A DNA stretch of 64,000 nt, from contig JAUNUH010000006.1 of the NCBI GenBank assembly GCA_030538275.1, positions 118,548 to 182,547 on the forward strand, given 5' to 3'. Source of the stretch: Flavobacteriaceae bacterium (lineage in GTDB: Bacteria > Bacteroidota > Bacteroidia > Flavobacteriales > Weeksellaceae). Each line of letters opens with the position of its first letter. The stretch's first letter is position 1. The translations under genes were made by a program, and so were the position numbers. Of the stretch, positions 43,680 through 54,823 are shown in pieces. The notes below the pieces were generated by a model. It did not search any database. It saw only the letters and a program-made list of their open reading frames with translations, and had not been told where the DNA came from.

Positions 43680-44194
43680 TAGGCAAAAATTCCGTATTCG
43701 ATTCGAGTCAACTCTTTGCGGACTTCTTCAATGCCGGTATTGGTATCAAATAGGCTTTCTGGCGCAACACCGCCTAAAGCGATTGAAGGAGATTTGAGCC
43801 AGTTTTGAAACTTTTCTTCCTCACCGTTAAAGACATTTACGCCAAAATCGATAAGTTCTTGCAAAAGAAGGATGGTTTCGCTGTCGCGCTGATCAAATAG
43901 CGCCTTGTCACGCTTCTTTTTATTATAGGTTGTTTGCGGAATTCCGAGGTAATTTAATAAATCTTTTATAAGTGTATTCAATTGATTGCTAATGGTTTCA
44001 ACCGCTACAAAAGGAATTCCATTTCGAATTAAGTTCAATCGCTCCCAATTGGAATTCCAGACCAAACTGGCCTCACCCACTTTCAAGGTAGATTCAACTT
44101 GTTGTGAATAAAGCTTTGGATTGGATTTGTGTTGCTTGGTTTTTAAATTGATTCCTTTTCCCTCAAAAGTAATCATTTTGCTTTGAGCATCCAA
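43679..44194 (-). CDS. Xre/MbcA/ParS-type antitoxin (DUF2384)
   Basis: A 171-residue protein. The N-terminal 65 residues are a charged region that may bind DNA; residues 70-165 resemble the DUF2384 toxin-binding domain (LLNYLGIPQTTYNKKKRD, ELIDFGVNVFNGEEEKFQNWLKSP, ALGGVAPESLFDTNTGIEEVRKELTRIEYG). The last segment usually blocks the RES active site. A second ATG at 44176 is possible. The partner toxin overlaps its stop codon. The GH31 gene ends only 17 bases upstream, leaving little room for a separate promoter. Confidence 0.88.
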   Translation of the reverse strand: MDAQSKMITFEGKGINLKTKQHKSNPKLYSQQVESTLKVGEASLVWNSNWERLNLIRNGIPFVAVETISNQLNTLIKDLLNYLGIPQTTYNKKKRDKALFDQRDSETILLLQELIDFGVNVFNGEEEKFQNWLKSPSIALGGVAPESLFDTNTGIEEVRKELTRIEYGIFA

Positions 44195-44211
44195 CCATTT
44201 GACTGTTTTTA

Positions 44212-46635
44212 TTAAAAATAAATCTGAATTTCTTTATCCTTTGCGGTATTCCAATTAAATTCAAGTTTCAAGGATTTAGCCTTTGAATTCCAGCGCACGG
44301 GGAATTCTCTATTTCCGAATTTTACTTTTTTAGGAATTCGATTTAAATTATGAATATAAAAGGCAATTTTTTTGGTATTGGTTTTAAAGTTTTTCCCTGT
44401 TTTTGCCTCTAATTCTATTTCCAAAACATTTTTCTTCTCTGCCTTCACATCGATTTCCAATAATTCGTACGCACCATTTTGAAAGGCATTTCTGGTAATT
44501 CCATCGTCATTATACAGCTCAACTTCAGCATCTTCTTCATTTGGGTCAAAATAATAATGAAAAATCAAAGAATTCCCATCATATTCCTTGGTGCTTTGCA
44601 TTTTTTCAGCCATAGGAATAATGGAACCGGATCGCACAAAAGTTGGGATATAATCCTCATGTAATGAAACATTTACTCTGCTCCCACCTTGGTAAATTTG
44701 ACCCGTATAAAAATCTATCCAATTCGATTTTTTAGGGAAATACACTTCTTGTGAAGTTTGCCCCGCGTTCAAAACCGGAGAAATCAAAAAATCATCACCC
44801 CATAGATAAGCGTCTTCGTAGGTAAACAATTCCGGATTGTCGGCTTCTTCGAAGAAAAGTGGACGCATCAATGGCTCACCTTCTTTCGAATTTTCAAACA
44901 TTAATGTATAATTATAAGGTAATAATTGATATCTCAAATCAATCGCTTTTCTGGATAAATCTTTAGCCTTTTCACTTCTAAAGATAGGCTCACTTGGAAC
45001 TTCTTCTTGCGCATGCGGACGAAATATCGGTTGAAACACACCATATTGCAACCAACGCACATAGAGTTCATCATCCAAATTCGCACCAGCAAATCCGCCC
45101 AGATCGCTGTGCATATAACCAATTCCTTGAAGTCCCATTTGCAATGAAATCGAAACTTGACGATTGAGCCCGCCCCAAGTACGATTCACATCGCCGGTCC
45201 AGGGCACAATACCGTAACGTTGTGAACCTGAATACGCTGCACGCATCAGAATAAACGGTCGCAAATCCGGTTTGGCATCATGATACGCCTTCTGCACCAA
45301 TCGCGCCCAATCATGCCCATAAATATTATGCACTTCTTGAGCGGTTCCAGTTGCGTGAATCAAATCAGATGGATGCACTTCAGGCTCGCCCAAATCACCC
45401 CACATTCCGGTAACGCCCATTTGTAATAAATCTTTATAAATACCTTTAAACCAGTCAAATCCATGCTTGGAATAAAGATCAACCAAACCCGTATTCCCAA
45501 AAAAGAAATCATAGGTATAAGGTTTTCCGGCAGAATCCAGCGCTAGAACCTTTTTATCCACCGCTTCTTTCCAGCGATTTGAAGTCGTAAGAATAAAAGG
45601 TTCGGTAATCAAGATTGTTTCTACTTGATTTCGCTTTAAATCATTAATCATTTTATGCGGATTGGGAAAAGAATCTTTTTCAAATTTCAAATTTCCCATT
45701 GGTCCTTGAACTTCTTTCCCAAACCAATAAAGATCAAGAATTACCGCATCTACCGGCATATTTTCATCCCTAAATTTCTGAATCGTTTCCACGGTTTCTT
45801 TCTGACTTTTATACCCAAAACGACTGGCAAAATTGCCCAAAGCCCAACGCGGCAACATCGGTTGTCGCCCGGTTAATTCGGTATAATTTTCAGTAATATC
45901 ATCCCAATCGTCGCCCACCACAATTTGATAAACCATTCTTCCTGAAATCGTTTCATAGGTCAACGAATTATCTTTATTACTGTCAAAATCCAGATAACCC
46001 ACCGGAGCATTATCGAAATGGAGTAAATATTTTTTGGAAGAAACCACCACTGGCATCGTGTAATTCATTAATTCTGAATGCGTTTCGTACCCATAATGCG
46101 CTCGATTATACAAGGGTAATCGGTATCCGCGACGATTCATAGGCAGAGCTCTTGCGCCTGCACCGTACAATACCTCATCTGTAGTAAGATTAAATTCAAT
46201 TTTATGAGTTGTATCGGCGATGATATTTCCCTGCACCATTTCCATGGGTTCGTGTACAGATTTGAAATAGCCTCTTTTTTCAGAAATTAATCGAATTCCT
46301 TTTTGGTAATAATTGATTTGAAATGGTTTGAAAATAATTTCCAGCGTTAAATCTTCGGTTCCGAATTGCAATGAATTTTCATTTTCGTTAAATTCTGTAT
46401 CTATTTCTTCGGGTTGCATAACCACAGCATGCGAATGATTTGAAAATTCTTCTCCTGTCGGAATAAAAGCCGTTTCGAGAATTTCATCATTATAAAACTG
46501 AAAAATATACTTTCCGTCATTCACATGTACGTAAAGTTTTGAATCAGTTAAAGAGTGGCTTATATAATTACGTTGCTGCTTTTGAGCTGAAACCAAACCG
46601 ACCAACAGTAAAAAAGCAAGATAAACTATTCTCAT
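44212..46635 (-). CDS. GH31 family alpha-glucosidase
   Basis: An 807-residue secreted or periplasmic glycoside hydrolase with signal peptide MRIVYLAFLLLVGLVSAQ. It has the N-terminal beta-sandwich, the TIM barrel with nucleophile Asp414 in GMWGDLGEPEVHP, the likely acid/base Asp482 in VPWTGDVNRTWGGL, and the two C-terminal sandwich domains (DFYTGQIYQGG, SIIPM). By family it releases glucose or related sugars from non-reducing ends by a retaining mechanism. The substrate linkage is not clear. It stands alone; the toxin-antitoxin pair follows at 17 bases. Confidence 0.95.
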   Translation of the reverse strand: MRIVYLAFLLLVGLVSAQKQQRNYISHSLTDSKLYVHVNDGKYIFQFYNDEILETAFIPTGEEFSNHSHAVVMQPEEIDTEFNENENSLQFGTEDLTLEIIFKPFQINYYQKGIRLISEKRGYFKSVHEPMEMVQGNIIADTTHKIEFNLTTDEVLYGAGARALPMNRRGYRLPLYNRAHYGYETHSELMNYTMPVVVSSKKYLLHFDNAPVGYLDFDSNKDNSLTYETISGRMVYQIVVGDDWDDITENYTELTGRQPMLPRWALGNFASRFGYKSQKETVETIQKFRDENMPVDAVILDLYWFGKEVQGPMGNLKFEKDSFPNPHKMINDLKRNQVETILITEPFILTTSNRWKEAVDKKVLALDSAGKPYTYDFFFGNTGLVDLYSKHGFDWFKGIYKDLLQMGVTGMWGDLGEPEVHPSDLIHATGTAQEVHNIYGHDWARLVQKAYHDAKPDLRPFILMRAAYSGSQRYGIVPWTGDVNRTWGGLNRQVSISLQMGLQGIGYMHSDLGGFAGANLDDELYVRWLQYGVFQPIFRPHAQEEVPSEPIFRSEKAKDLSRKAIDLRYQLLPYNYTLMFENSKEGEPLMRPLFFEEADNPELFTYEDAYLWGDDFLISPVLNAGQTSQEVYFPKKSNWIDFYTGQIYQGGSRVNVSLHEDYIPTFVRSGSIIPMAEKMQSTKEYDGNSLIFHYYFDPNEEDAEVELYNDDGITRNAFQNGAYELLEIDVKAEKKNVLEIELEAKTGKNFKTNTKKIAFYIHNLNRIPKKVKFGNREFPVRWNSKAKSLKLEFNWNTAKDKEIQIYF

Positions 46636-46702
46636 ATAAAGGATTTTTTTTCAGTAAATAATGAATAAAAATAGAATTTGTAAATTTACGGAAAAGTATA
46701 AG

Positions 46703-47197
46703 ATGATAACTAAAACACAAAGCTATTTCCTGGATTATCCGGCAGAAGCCAAAGTATGGATTTTTATGGCTGAAAGAAGTTTAACCCAAGTTGAATCCGA
46801 TGTTGCAAATAGCTATTTGACGCAATTTGTTCCGCAATGGAAAGCACATGGCGACGCATTGAAAGCCGGCTACGAATTAATTGATAATCAGTTTATTGTA
46901 GTTGCTGTTGATGAAACGCCTGCAGCTGCAAGTGGATGTTCAATAGATTCTATGACACGCATTATAAAAGAAATCGAACAAAAAACCGGTGTAACTTTCA
47001 CCGACCGCATGTTGATTGGCTATCGTGAAAATGAAACCATACAAACGGAAAAACTACCCAATTTCAAAGCAAAGGTAAAAAGTGGAGAAATTGGTCCCGA
47101 AACCATAATCTATAACAACAGTGTTACGCGATTAAATGATTTTTGGGACAGTTGGGAACAGCCCCTTCAAAACAGTTGGGCAAAAAATTGGATTTAA
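46703..47197 (+). CDS. Conserved Bacteroidota hypothetical protein
   Basis: A 164-residue soluble protein: MITKTQSYFLDYPAEAKVWIF, then AAASGCSIDSMTRIIKEIEQKTGV and the end TRLNDFWDSWEQPLQNSW. It resembles a small Flavobacteriia family that databases sometimes call an 'ABC transporter ATPase', but no Walker A, Walker B or ABC signature is present, so that name is unsupported. The CSIDS part may mark a functional site. The ATG at 46703 is preferred over 46661. Function unknown. Confidence 0.8.
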   Translation: MITKTQSYFLDYPAEAKVWIFMAERSLTQVESDVANSYLTQFVPQWKAHGDALKAGYELIDNQFIVVAVDETPAAASGCSIDSMTRIIKEIEQKTGVTFTDRMLIGYRENETIQTEKLPNFKAKVKSGEIGPETIIYNNSVTRLNDFWDSWEQPLQNSWAKNWI

Positions 47198-47268
47198 AAA
47201 CCTAATTAGTTTTGGTTTACTCCCTATTTTTGATTAATTTTATATCAAATAATTAATAATTTCATGTT

Positions 47269-48843
47269 ATGAAGAAAACTTTATTATTGGCTGCAATTGC
47301 TTTTGCAAGCTTTGCCAATGCGCAAACTCCCGTTTTTGAGGAAGACTGGGATGGAAACGGACCGGGAATTTCTGCCTGGACTCTCATTGATGTTGATGGG
47401 CTCACACCTGCACCAGCGGTAAGTTATATTACCGATGCCTGGTCTGTTGTGGACAAAGATGGAGCTCAAGGTAATTTCGGAGGTCCCGCAGGTGATCATG
47501 CTGCCGCCAGTACTTCATGGTACACAAATCCGGGTACATCCAATGACTGGCTTATTTCGCCTGAGATTACTTTACCCGAATCAGAAATTTCTGTACTTTG
47601 GCAATCCAAAGCACAGGATCCTGGTTATCGTGATGGCTATGAATTAAGACTTGCACCCAATGCGGGTAACACCGTAGAAGACTTTACGGTGGTTTTGTAT
47701 TCTACACCAAACGATAATGCGGTGTGGACAGATCACGCTGTTTCTTTGGCAGAATATGCAGGAACTACTGTCCGCTTGGCTTGGGTAAATAATTCTACCG
47801 ATATGTTTGTATTGCTGGTTGATAACATTTCTGTGGAAGAATTTTCTATGGTTGCGCCTTCGTGTGTAACATTAGACTTGCCAGTAGATGGTGCAACTGA
47901 TGTTGATCCTGGAAATGCAGTATTTTCTTGGACACCTGCAGAAGGTGACGAAATTGCTTCATATAGCTTTTGGTTAGGTGATTCCCCTGATGCATTAACT
48001 AATATTGGCTCACTTACCGCTACCACAACTCCTGTAACAGGATTGGATTACAGCACAACCTATTATTGGTCAATTATTCCAACCAATACAGCAGGTTCGC
48101 CTACGGGTTGTTCAGTATATTCTTTTACGACCATTCCTTCACCTTTTGATCCGTATTGCGGACCATTGTCTTATTTGATAGCTGAGCCTATTTCACATGT
48201 AAATTTTGCCGGAATTGATAACGCTTCTGATCCAAACGGAGCTACATCACATGAAGCTTATTTTGATGTAACAGCCAATGTGAATCCAGGTGAAACCTAT
48301 CCAATTACCTTACAAGGAAATACCGCAGGTCCTTATGACACCTACTTTACTGTATTTATTGACTGGAACCAAAACGGAATCCTGAATGACCTGGGAGAAG
48401 TGTATGAGGTAGCTGAACCATTGACAAACTCTACAGGAGCCGATGGCTTGAGCGTAACTATGGACATTACTGTACCAGCGGATGCCGTTGCGGGTGAAAC
48501 TCGTATGCGAATCATCAAAAATTACGGTTCGCTGCAGCCAGATCCTTGTTTGAGCACTACTTTTGGACAAGCCGAAGACTACAATGTAATCGTTGGAACC
48601 ATGAGTGTTAATGACATTACTGCAAGCAAATTCAGTGTGTATCCAAATCCAGCTAAATCAGTGGTAAACCTCAAAGGATTTGACGCAGAAAAAGTTCGTG
48701 TTTATAATATGTTGGGCCAAGAAATTCGCGTAAATTTCTCTAACAATGTTGTGAATATCGAGAAATTGCCTGTTGGAAATTACGTGCTTCAAGCTGAAAA
48801 CGCTGAAGGTGAAGTAAAAACAGTGAAATTTATTAAGAAATAA
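47269..48843 (+). CDS. T9SS-secreted protein with choice-of-anchor J, fibronectin III-like and GEVED domains
   Basis: A 524-residue secreted protein. Signal peptide MKKTLLLAAIAFASFANAQ; a choice-of-anchor J-type jelly roll (about 20-195, EEDWDGNGPGISAWTLID); a fibronectin III-like domain (200-290, YSTTYYWSIIPTN); and a GEVED-type domain (310-445, FTVFIDWNQNGILNDLGEVYEV). At the end is a Type IX sorting domain (about 455-524) with SVYPNPAKSVVNL and PVGNYVLQAENAEGEVKTVKF. T9SS substrates of this type are carried across the outer membrane and attached or released. No catalytic domain is seen, so it may be an adhesin or glycan-binding protein. Confidence 0.93.
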   Translation: MKKTLLLAAIAFASFANAQTPVFEEDWDGNGPGISAWTLIDVDGLTPAPAVSYITDAWSVVDKDGAQGNFGGPAGDHAAASTSWYTNPGTSNDWLISPEITLPESEISVLWQSKAQDPGYRDGYELRLAPNAGNTVEDFTVVLYSTPNDNAVWTDHAVSLAEYAGTTVRLAWVNNSTDMFVLLVDNISVEEFSMVAPSCVTLDLPVDGATDVDPGNAVFSWTPAEGDEIASYSFWLGDSPDALTNIGSLTATTTPVTGLDYSTTYYWSIIPTNTAGSPTGCSVYSFTTIPSPFDPYCGPLSYLIAEPISHVNFAGIDNASDPNGATSHEAYFDVTANVNPGETYPITLQGNTAGPYDTYFTVFIDWNQNGILNDLGEVYEVAEPLTNSTGADGLSVTMDITVPADAVAGETRMRIIKNYGSLQPDPCLSTTFGQAEDYNVIVGTMSVNDITASKFSVYPNPAKSVVNLKGFDAEKVRVYNMLGQEIRVNFSNNVVNIEKLPVGNYVLQAENAEGEVKTVKFIKK

Positions 48844-48882
48844 ATACACGAATTAATTCAGAAATTTATTTCTGAAGTTTAT

Positions 48883-48920
48883 AGAAAAGGTTTTATGTTT
48901 TGCATAGAACCTTTTCTTTT
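48883..48920. terminator. Bidirectional terminator
   Basis: A 15-bp stem AGAAAAGGTTTTATG with CATAGAACCTTTTCT (one G-T pair) and a T-run, between convergent genes. A smaller hairpin (TTCAGAAAT / ATTTCTGAA) lies just before it. Confidence 0.85.
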
Positions 48921-50048
48921 TTATTCCCGAAAAGGATTGCGCGGGATCCATTCTTCGGGTTGATAAAATTTCCGAAATGTGGATTTGAGCAAACGATTCA
49001 TGAGTGGATTGGTGTGCTTCAAAAATCCAAACATTTCATGCGGCTCTGCTCCTACCGAACTTTTTATTTCTAAGGCTGTTCGCGAAAAATCAACGGTTTC
49101 AAAACCATTATTCAACGCATATTCCAACATTTGATACAACATATTCAAATACAATTGCCTGGACTGCTGCTCGGCAATATTATACCCCAAAAATCCGGCT
49201 TCGAGCTGATTTCCATTTTCGATTACAGAATAAAAACTGATTAATTCATCCTCAAGAAATCCTCCAAAAACATTGAATTTTGTGCCCATTTCTTCTTTCA
49301 TACTTACAAAGAAATTCTCTGGCAAGATGTAAAGTGAAAAACGATTGCTATGCAATACATTTTGATACAATTCATACATTTTTTTCTGCAATCTGTGAAT
49401 TTCTTCTATTTGCAATTCCCGAAAAATAATGCCATCCGCTTTTTTAAATGCCCTTTTGGCGCGTGTGCGGTATTTGGTTCGCATGGCGGCCAGATAATCA
49501 TCGAAATTTTGCCATGAATCCGCCTTACGAAACAGCATATTCGGCTGTACCGAAAGCATTTCATAAGCATTAAAATACGCTTGTAATTCGTTGGCTAATG
49601 GTTTATAAAAATCTTTAATCAGGAATAAATGAACCGGAATTTGCTGATTTTTAGATATTTTTCTGATTTCTTCCAAGATTTTTGGAATTAATTCATACAA
49701 AACTGCTGATGGAAATTCTGGCTTAATTTCCCAGGCATGCTCGCCGCTTAATTTGACATTACCTACACATAACACATTAAGATTCAGCAAGTTCAATAAT
49801 TCATCTGTGAATTGATTAGAATCTAAGAATAATTCTTTTCCTTTTACACGAACGCGTTGAACAACGAATTTGGCCAGCAGATGATTTTGATTAAAAACCC
49901 CTACATAAAAATAATCCATATTCTTGGGCGAACCCAATTCTTGTGCAGTCAAATATGGAATTTGCAAAAATACATCTTCACCAAAACTATCCCATTGCGG
50001 GGTGATTTCTCGAATTGAAGTGTAAATTTTAAAGGAGTATTTAGGCAT
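48921..50048 (-). CDS. GNAT-superfamily N-acyltransferase (FemAB/CelD-like)
   Basis: A 375-residue protein without signal peptide. It resembles the long GNAT/FemAB-like acyltransferases of Bacteroidota: a central helix YLAAMRTKYRTRAKRAFKKA, then GGFLEDELISFYSVIENGNQLEAGFLGYN and NNGFETVDFSRTALEIKSSVG, the acyl-CoA-binding part. Such proteins transfer acyl or aminoacyl groups to lipids or peptidoglycan. No genetic context helps; the ABC-F gene upstream on the same strand is 44 bases away. Confidence 0.85.
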   Translation of the reverse strand: MPKYSFKIYTSIREITPQWDSFGEDVFLQIPYLTAQELGSPKNMDYFYVGVFNQNHLLAKFVVQRVRVKGKELFLDSNQFTDELLNLLNLNVLCVGNVKLSGEHAWEIKPEFPSAVLYELIPKILEEIRKISKNQQIPVHLFLIKDFYKPLANELQAYFNAYEMLSVQPNMLFRKADSWQNFDDYLAAMRTKYRTRAKRAFKKADGIIFRELQIEEIHRLQKKMYELYQNVLHSNRFSLYILPENFFVSMKEEMGTKFNVFGGFLEDELISFYSVIENGNQLEAGFLGYNIAEQQSRQLYLNMLYQMLEYALNNGFETVDFSRTALEIKSSVGAEPHEMFGFLKHTNPLMNRLLKSTFRKFYQPEEWIPRNPFRE

Positions 50049-50092
50049 AAAGGTTTGACAAAACTACGTAATTGTTCTATTCGAAATGGATT

Positions 50093-51961
50093 TTACATAT
50101 CTTTTTCAGAAAGTTCCAGCCATCGAAATTCTGCCTCTTCTAATTGTTTCTTAGCGTTCTGATAAGCATCCGAAATCCTTGAAATCTTGTCATAGTCCAA
50201 GCTGGCGTCAATTAATTGGATTTCCAATGATTTCAATTCCTTTTCTAATTTTGACAAGGTTTTCTCCAATTCTTCCAGTTCACGTTTTTCTTTGTACGAG
50301 AGTTTATTATCTGTTTTGACGGGCAAAATAATTTCTGCTGGTTTTTCTTTTACGCGCTCTTGTTGTTGCGCTTTTTGATCCAGAAAATATTCGGTATAGG
50401 TGCCAAAAAAAGTTGAAATTTTTCCTTCGCCTTCAAAAATCATTAATTCATCCACGATTTTATCCATAAAATAACGGTCATGCGAAACCACCAAAACACA
50501 TCCTTGATAATCATTAAGAAAATTCTCTAAAACCGTTAAGGTAGGTAAATCCAAATCATTGGTTGGCTCATCCAAAATCAAAAAATTAGGATTTTTGAAT
50601 AATACGCTCAACAATTGCAGTCGCTTTTTTTCGCCGCCGCTCAATTTGGCAATCGGTGTGTATTGTTGTTGGGGTTCAAACAAAAATAGCTGCAAAAACT
50701 GGCTTGCAGAAAGGCTTCTGCCATTTGCCAATGGAAAATTTTCGGCGATATCTGTTACAAAATCAATTACACGTTGCTCTTCTTTGATTTCGATTCCATC
50801 TTGTCTGAAATGTCCAAAAACCAAGGTTTCACCTCGCTCAATTTTTCCCGATTCTGGTGGAATCTCTCCTTCAAGAATTTTTAAAAACGTAGATTTTCCA
50901 ACGCCATTTTTGCCAATAATTCCAATTTTTTGACCACGTGCAAACAGATTTGAATAGTCATTCAGAATTTTCTTTTCGCCGAAGGCAAAGTTTACCCCAT
51001 CAAATTCCACAATTTTTTTACCTAAACGCGACATTTGCATCTCCAAAAGGACTTGATTGTCAACAATTTTGCGCTTAGCTGATTTTTCGGTTTCATAAAA
51101 ATCCTGTTCGCGACTTTTGGATTTGGTGGTACGTGCTTTGGGCTGTCGGCGCATCCATTCCAGTTCTTTTCGATACAGATTTTGCGCCTTGTCGATCGAT
51201 GCCTGTGTGTTTTCGATTCGATTGGCCTTGTTATACACATAGCGCTCATAATCTCCGCGATGAATGTAAACCGTTTGATCCTCTAATTCCAGGATTTGAT
51301 TACACACCGCATCCAGAAAATAACGATCGTGTGTAACGAGCAAAATCGTTCGATTTTCTTTGTTTAAGAAGTATTCTAGCCATTCAACCATTTGAATATC
51401 AAGATGATTTGTGGGTTCGTCTAAAATCAACAATTGATGACCTTCATGCAGTGAAATATCCATTAAAAATTTAGCTACTGAAATCCTTTTACGCTGTCCG
51501 CCGGATAAATTTTGAATTTGTTGGTCCAGAAAATCAATTTTCAGGTTTGAAAAAATTTCTTCAAAAAGCGATTCGGTGTTCCAGGCTTGTGCTTCATCAA
51601 TTTGATGCATGATATCCGAAATTCGCTCGTCTGTAACACCTTCGTTTATAAGTCTTTGATACGTATTTAGCAGTTGCAGAATTTGGTTGTCATGACCAAA
51701 AATTACATCGCGTGCTGTCATGGATTCATCAAAATTATCGCCCTGTTCCAAGGTGAAAACTTCTACATCTTTCAGAATTTCCACTTCACCGGAATCGGGG
51801 GTTTCTTTTCCTTCAATAATTTTGAGCAACGTTGATTTTCCACTGCCATTTTTGGCGACCAATGCAATGCTATCACCTTGATTTACAATGAAATTGACAT
51901 CTCTGAACAAGGTTCGGATGCCGTAGGATTTGGAAAGATTACTGACTGTTACGAAGTTCAA
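50093..51961 (-). CDS. ABC-F family ATPase (Uup/EttA type)
   Basis: A 622-residue soluble protein of two ABC domains without membrane segments. Domain 1 has AKNGSGKST and NLSGGQRKR; domain 2 has GKNGVGKST and KLSGGEKKR; each has LDEPTN. The linker between them is rich in Lys/Arg and Gln, and the C-terminus is a coiled coil (about 545-620), as in Uup. ABC-F proteins act on the ribosome or on branched DNA (Uup). The first Walker A begins with Ala instead of Gly. No antibiotic-resistance subclass can be assigned. Confidence 0.93.
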   Translation of the reverse strand: MNFVTVSNLSKSYGIRTLFRDVNFIVNQGDSIALVAKNGSGKSTLLKIIEGKETPDSGEVEILKDVEVFTLEQGDNFDESMTARDVIFGHDNQILQLLNTYQRLINEGVTDERISDIMHQIDEAQAWNTESLFEEIFSNLKIDFLDQQIQNLSGGQRKRISVAKFLMDISLHEGHQLLILDEPTNHLDIQMVEWLEYFLNKENRTILLVTHDRYFLDAVCNQILELEDQTVYIHRGDYERYVYNKANRIENTQASIDKAQNLYRKELEWMRRQPKARTTKSKSREQDFYETEKSAKRKIVDNQVLLEMQMSRLGKKIVEFDGVNFAFGEKKILNDYSNLFARGQKIGIIGKNGVGKSTFLKILEGEIPPESGKIERGETLVFGHFRQDGIEIKEEQRVIDFVTDIAENFPLANGRSLSASQFLQLFLFEPQQQYTPIAKLSGGEKKRLQLLSVLFKNPNFLILDEPTNDLDLPTLTVLENFLNDYQGCVLVVSHDRYFMDKIVDELMIFEGEGKISTFFGTYTEYFLDQKAQQQERVKEKPAEIILPVKTDNKLSYKEKRELEELEKTLSKLEKELKSLEIQLIDASLDYDKISRISDAYQNAKKQLEEAEFRWLELSEKDM

Positions 51962-52083
51962 ATCAGAATATTTTTGAAAAAATTAAGGTGTAAAGATAAG
52001 TTTTAGTTTGTAGATAGCTGCAAATTGCCTTTTATAATTGACAAATCGGCAAATTGACATTGAGATGAGCAAGGAAATTAAGA

Positions 52084-52312
52084 GGCGAACGCGCCAGGGA
52101 TAGTAATGGAAATCCTTGTATTGCATTGTAAATGAACTGATTGAGATTAATTACCAGCAGGAATTTAAAAATAAAACTTGGGTGGTTGATTATTGGGAAA
52201 AGCAATACAAGATTGGAATGTATAGCCCGGTCACGTCTTGTCAAAGCCTGGGATTTCCTATAAAATTCAAGGAAAAAATGAATTGGCTTTGACAAGACGT
52301 GAGGCGCCCAAA
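52084..52312. repeat. Structured intergenic element B (second copy of the element A plan)
   Basis: The 356-base gap between ligA and the ABC-F gene holds no credible gene. GGCGAACGCGCC opens the element, then ATC-C-TTGTATTGC pairs with GCAATACAAGAT (52112-52124 with 52202-52213) again leaving one bulged C. TATAGCCCGG follows, and a perfect 18-bp stem TCACGTCTTGTCAAAGCC pairs with its complement (52231-52248 with 52285-52302). It closes with GGCGCCC. The order and core residues match element A at 38966-39195, whereas the stem sequences do not. This suggests that structure, not stem sequence, is conserved. Confidence 0.7.
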
Positions 52313-52317
52313 TTTTG

Positions 52318-54339
<2,022 letters not shown>

Positions 54340-54426
54340 TTAGTAAGAAGTTGTTGTTTCAGGAAGATTAAAATTCTAAGTGGGATGAAATTTACAATTT
54401 TTGATGAAAGATTATTTCAAATATAT

Positions 54427-54456
54427 TTGCGGTAACAAAAATTCTGTTTATATTTG
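54427..54456 (+). promoter_or_regulatory. Consensus promoter of the tRNA-Gln gene
   Basis: TTG at 54427-54429, exactly 19 bases, then TATATTTG at 54449-54456: the complete Bacteroidota -33/-7 pattern. The tRNA begins 20 bases further on. Confidence 0.8.
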
Positions 54457-54475
54457 CCGTCCGAAAGCTGGATCC

Positions 54476-54546
54476 AGACCCATAGTGTAACGGTAGCACA
54501 CCAGATTTTGGTTCTGTTAGTCGGGGTTCGAATCCCTGTGGGTCTA
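54476..54546 (+). tRNA. tRNA-Gln (anticodon TTG)
   Basis: A 71-base cloverleaf. The acceptor stem AGACCCA pairs with TGGGTCT, with discriminator A. The D loop contains AGTGTAACGGTAGC, the anticodon loop is TTTTGGT (TTG), and the T arm contains CGGGGTTCGAATCCCTG. CCA is not encoded. The anticodon stem has one C-T mismatch at its top. It has its own consensus promoter and a terminator hairpin. The strand-uniform accessory region starts directly behind it, so it may have been an integration target; no repeated copy of its 3' end is seen in the window. Confidence 0.96.
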
Positions 54547-54555
54547 CAATTTCAA

Positions 54556-54594
54556 AGGCGTAATTAATTGATTTTCAATTTATTGCGCTTTTTT
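54556..54594 (+). terminator. Terminator of the tRNA-Gln gene
   Basis: Stem of 14 paired positions out of 15 (54556-54570 with 54576-54590, two G-T pairs, one T-T mismatch), loop ATTTT, followed by a T-run. It begins 10 bases after the tRNA. Confidence 0.75.
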
Positions 54595-54697
54595 ATTTTA
54601 GTATTTTGCCGACAATTTGCCGATATTTGTTAGCTTATTTACATTTCAGCATCTTCAATGCTTAATTTCTATTCGGCATGTTTGAAAATATGGTGTG

Positions 54698-54797
54698 AAA
54701 AAATGGCAAACCACATCTTGCGGTTTGGCATTTTTTGGGAAATAGAAGATTAAAAGTTCAATTTTTAACTCCATCCGATGTTTTGCCAAACTGCAAG
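54698..54797. repeat. Three-armed palindrome, possible degenerate cassette-end hairpin
   Basis: The arm ATGGCAAACC (54703-54712) pairs with GGTTTGGCAT (54722-54731), one mismatch. CTTGCGGTTTGGCA (54717-54730) also pairs with TGCCAAACTGCAAG (54784-54797), one G-T pair. Two alternative hairpins share the middle arm. It lies just downstream of the VOC gene. It may be a terminator or an attC-like remnant; the latter is inference. Confidence 0.45.
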
Positions 54798-54823
54798 TTG
54801 TAGTGTTACTTTTGGATCTAGGC

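Noticed and set aside
46703..47197. Annotation as an ABC transporter ATPase
   Set aside because: The protein lacks Walker A, Walker B and signature motifs; only a hypothetical call is supported.
52032..52295. An 87-codon minus-strand frame across element B
   Set aside because: It covers the element's palindromes and has no recognisable motif, no conserved start context and biased aromatic composition.
54547..54697. A direct repeat of the tRNA-Gln 3' end as an attachment site
   Set aside because: No second copy of the tRNA 3' sequence was found in the window, so an att pair cannot be claimed.
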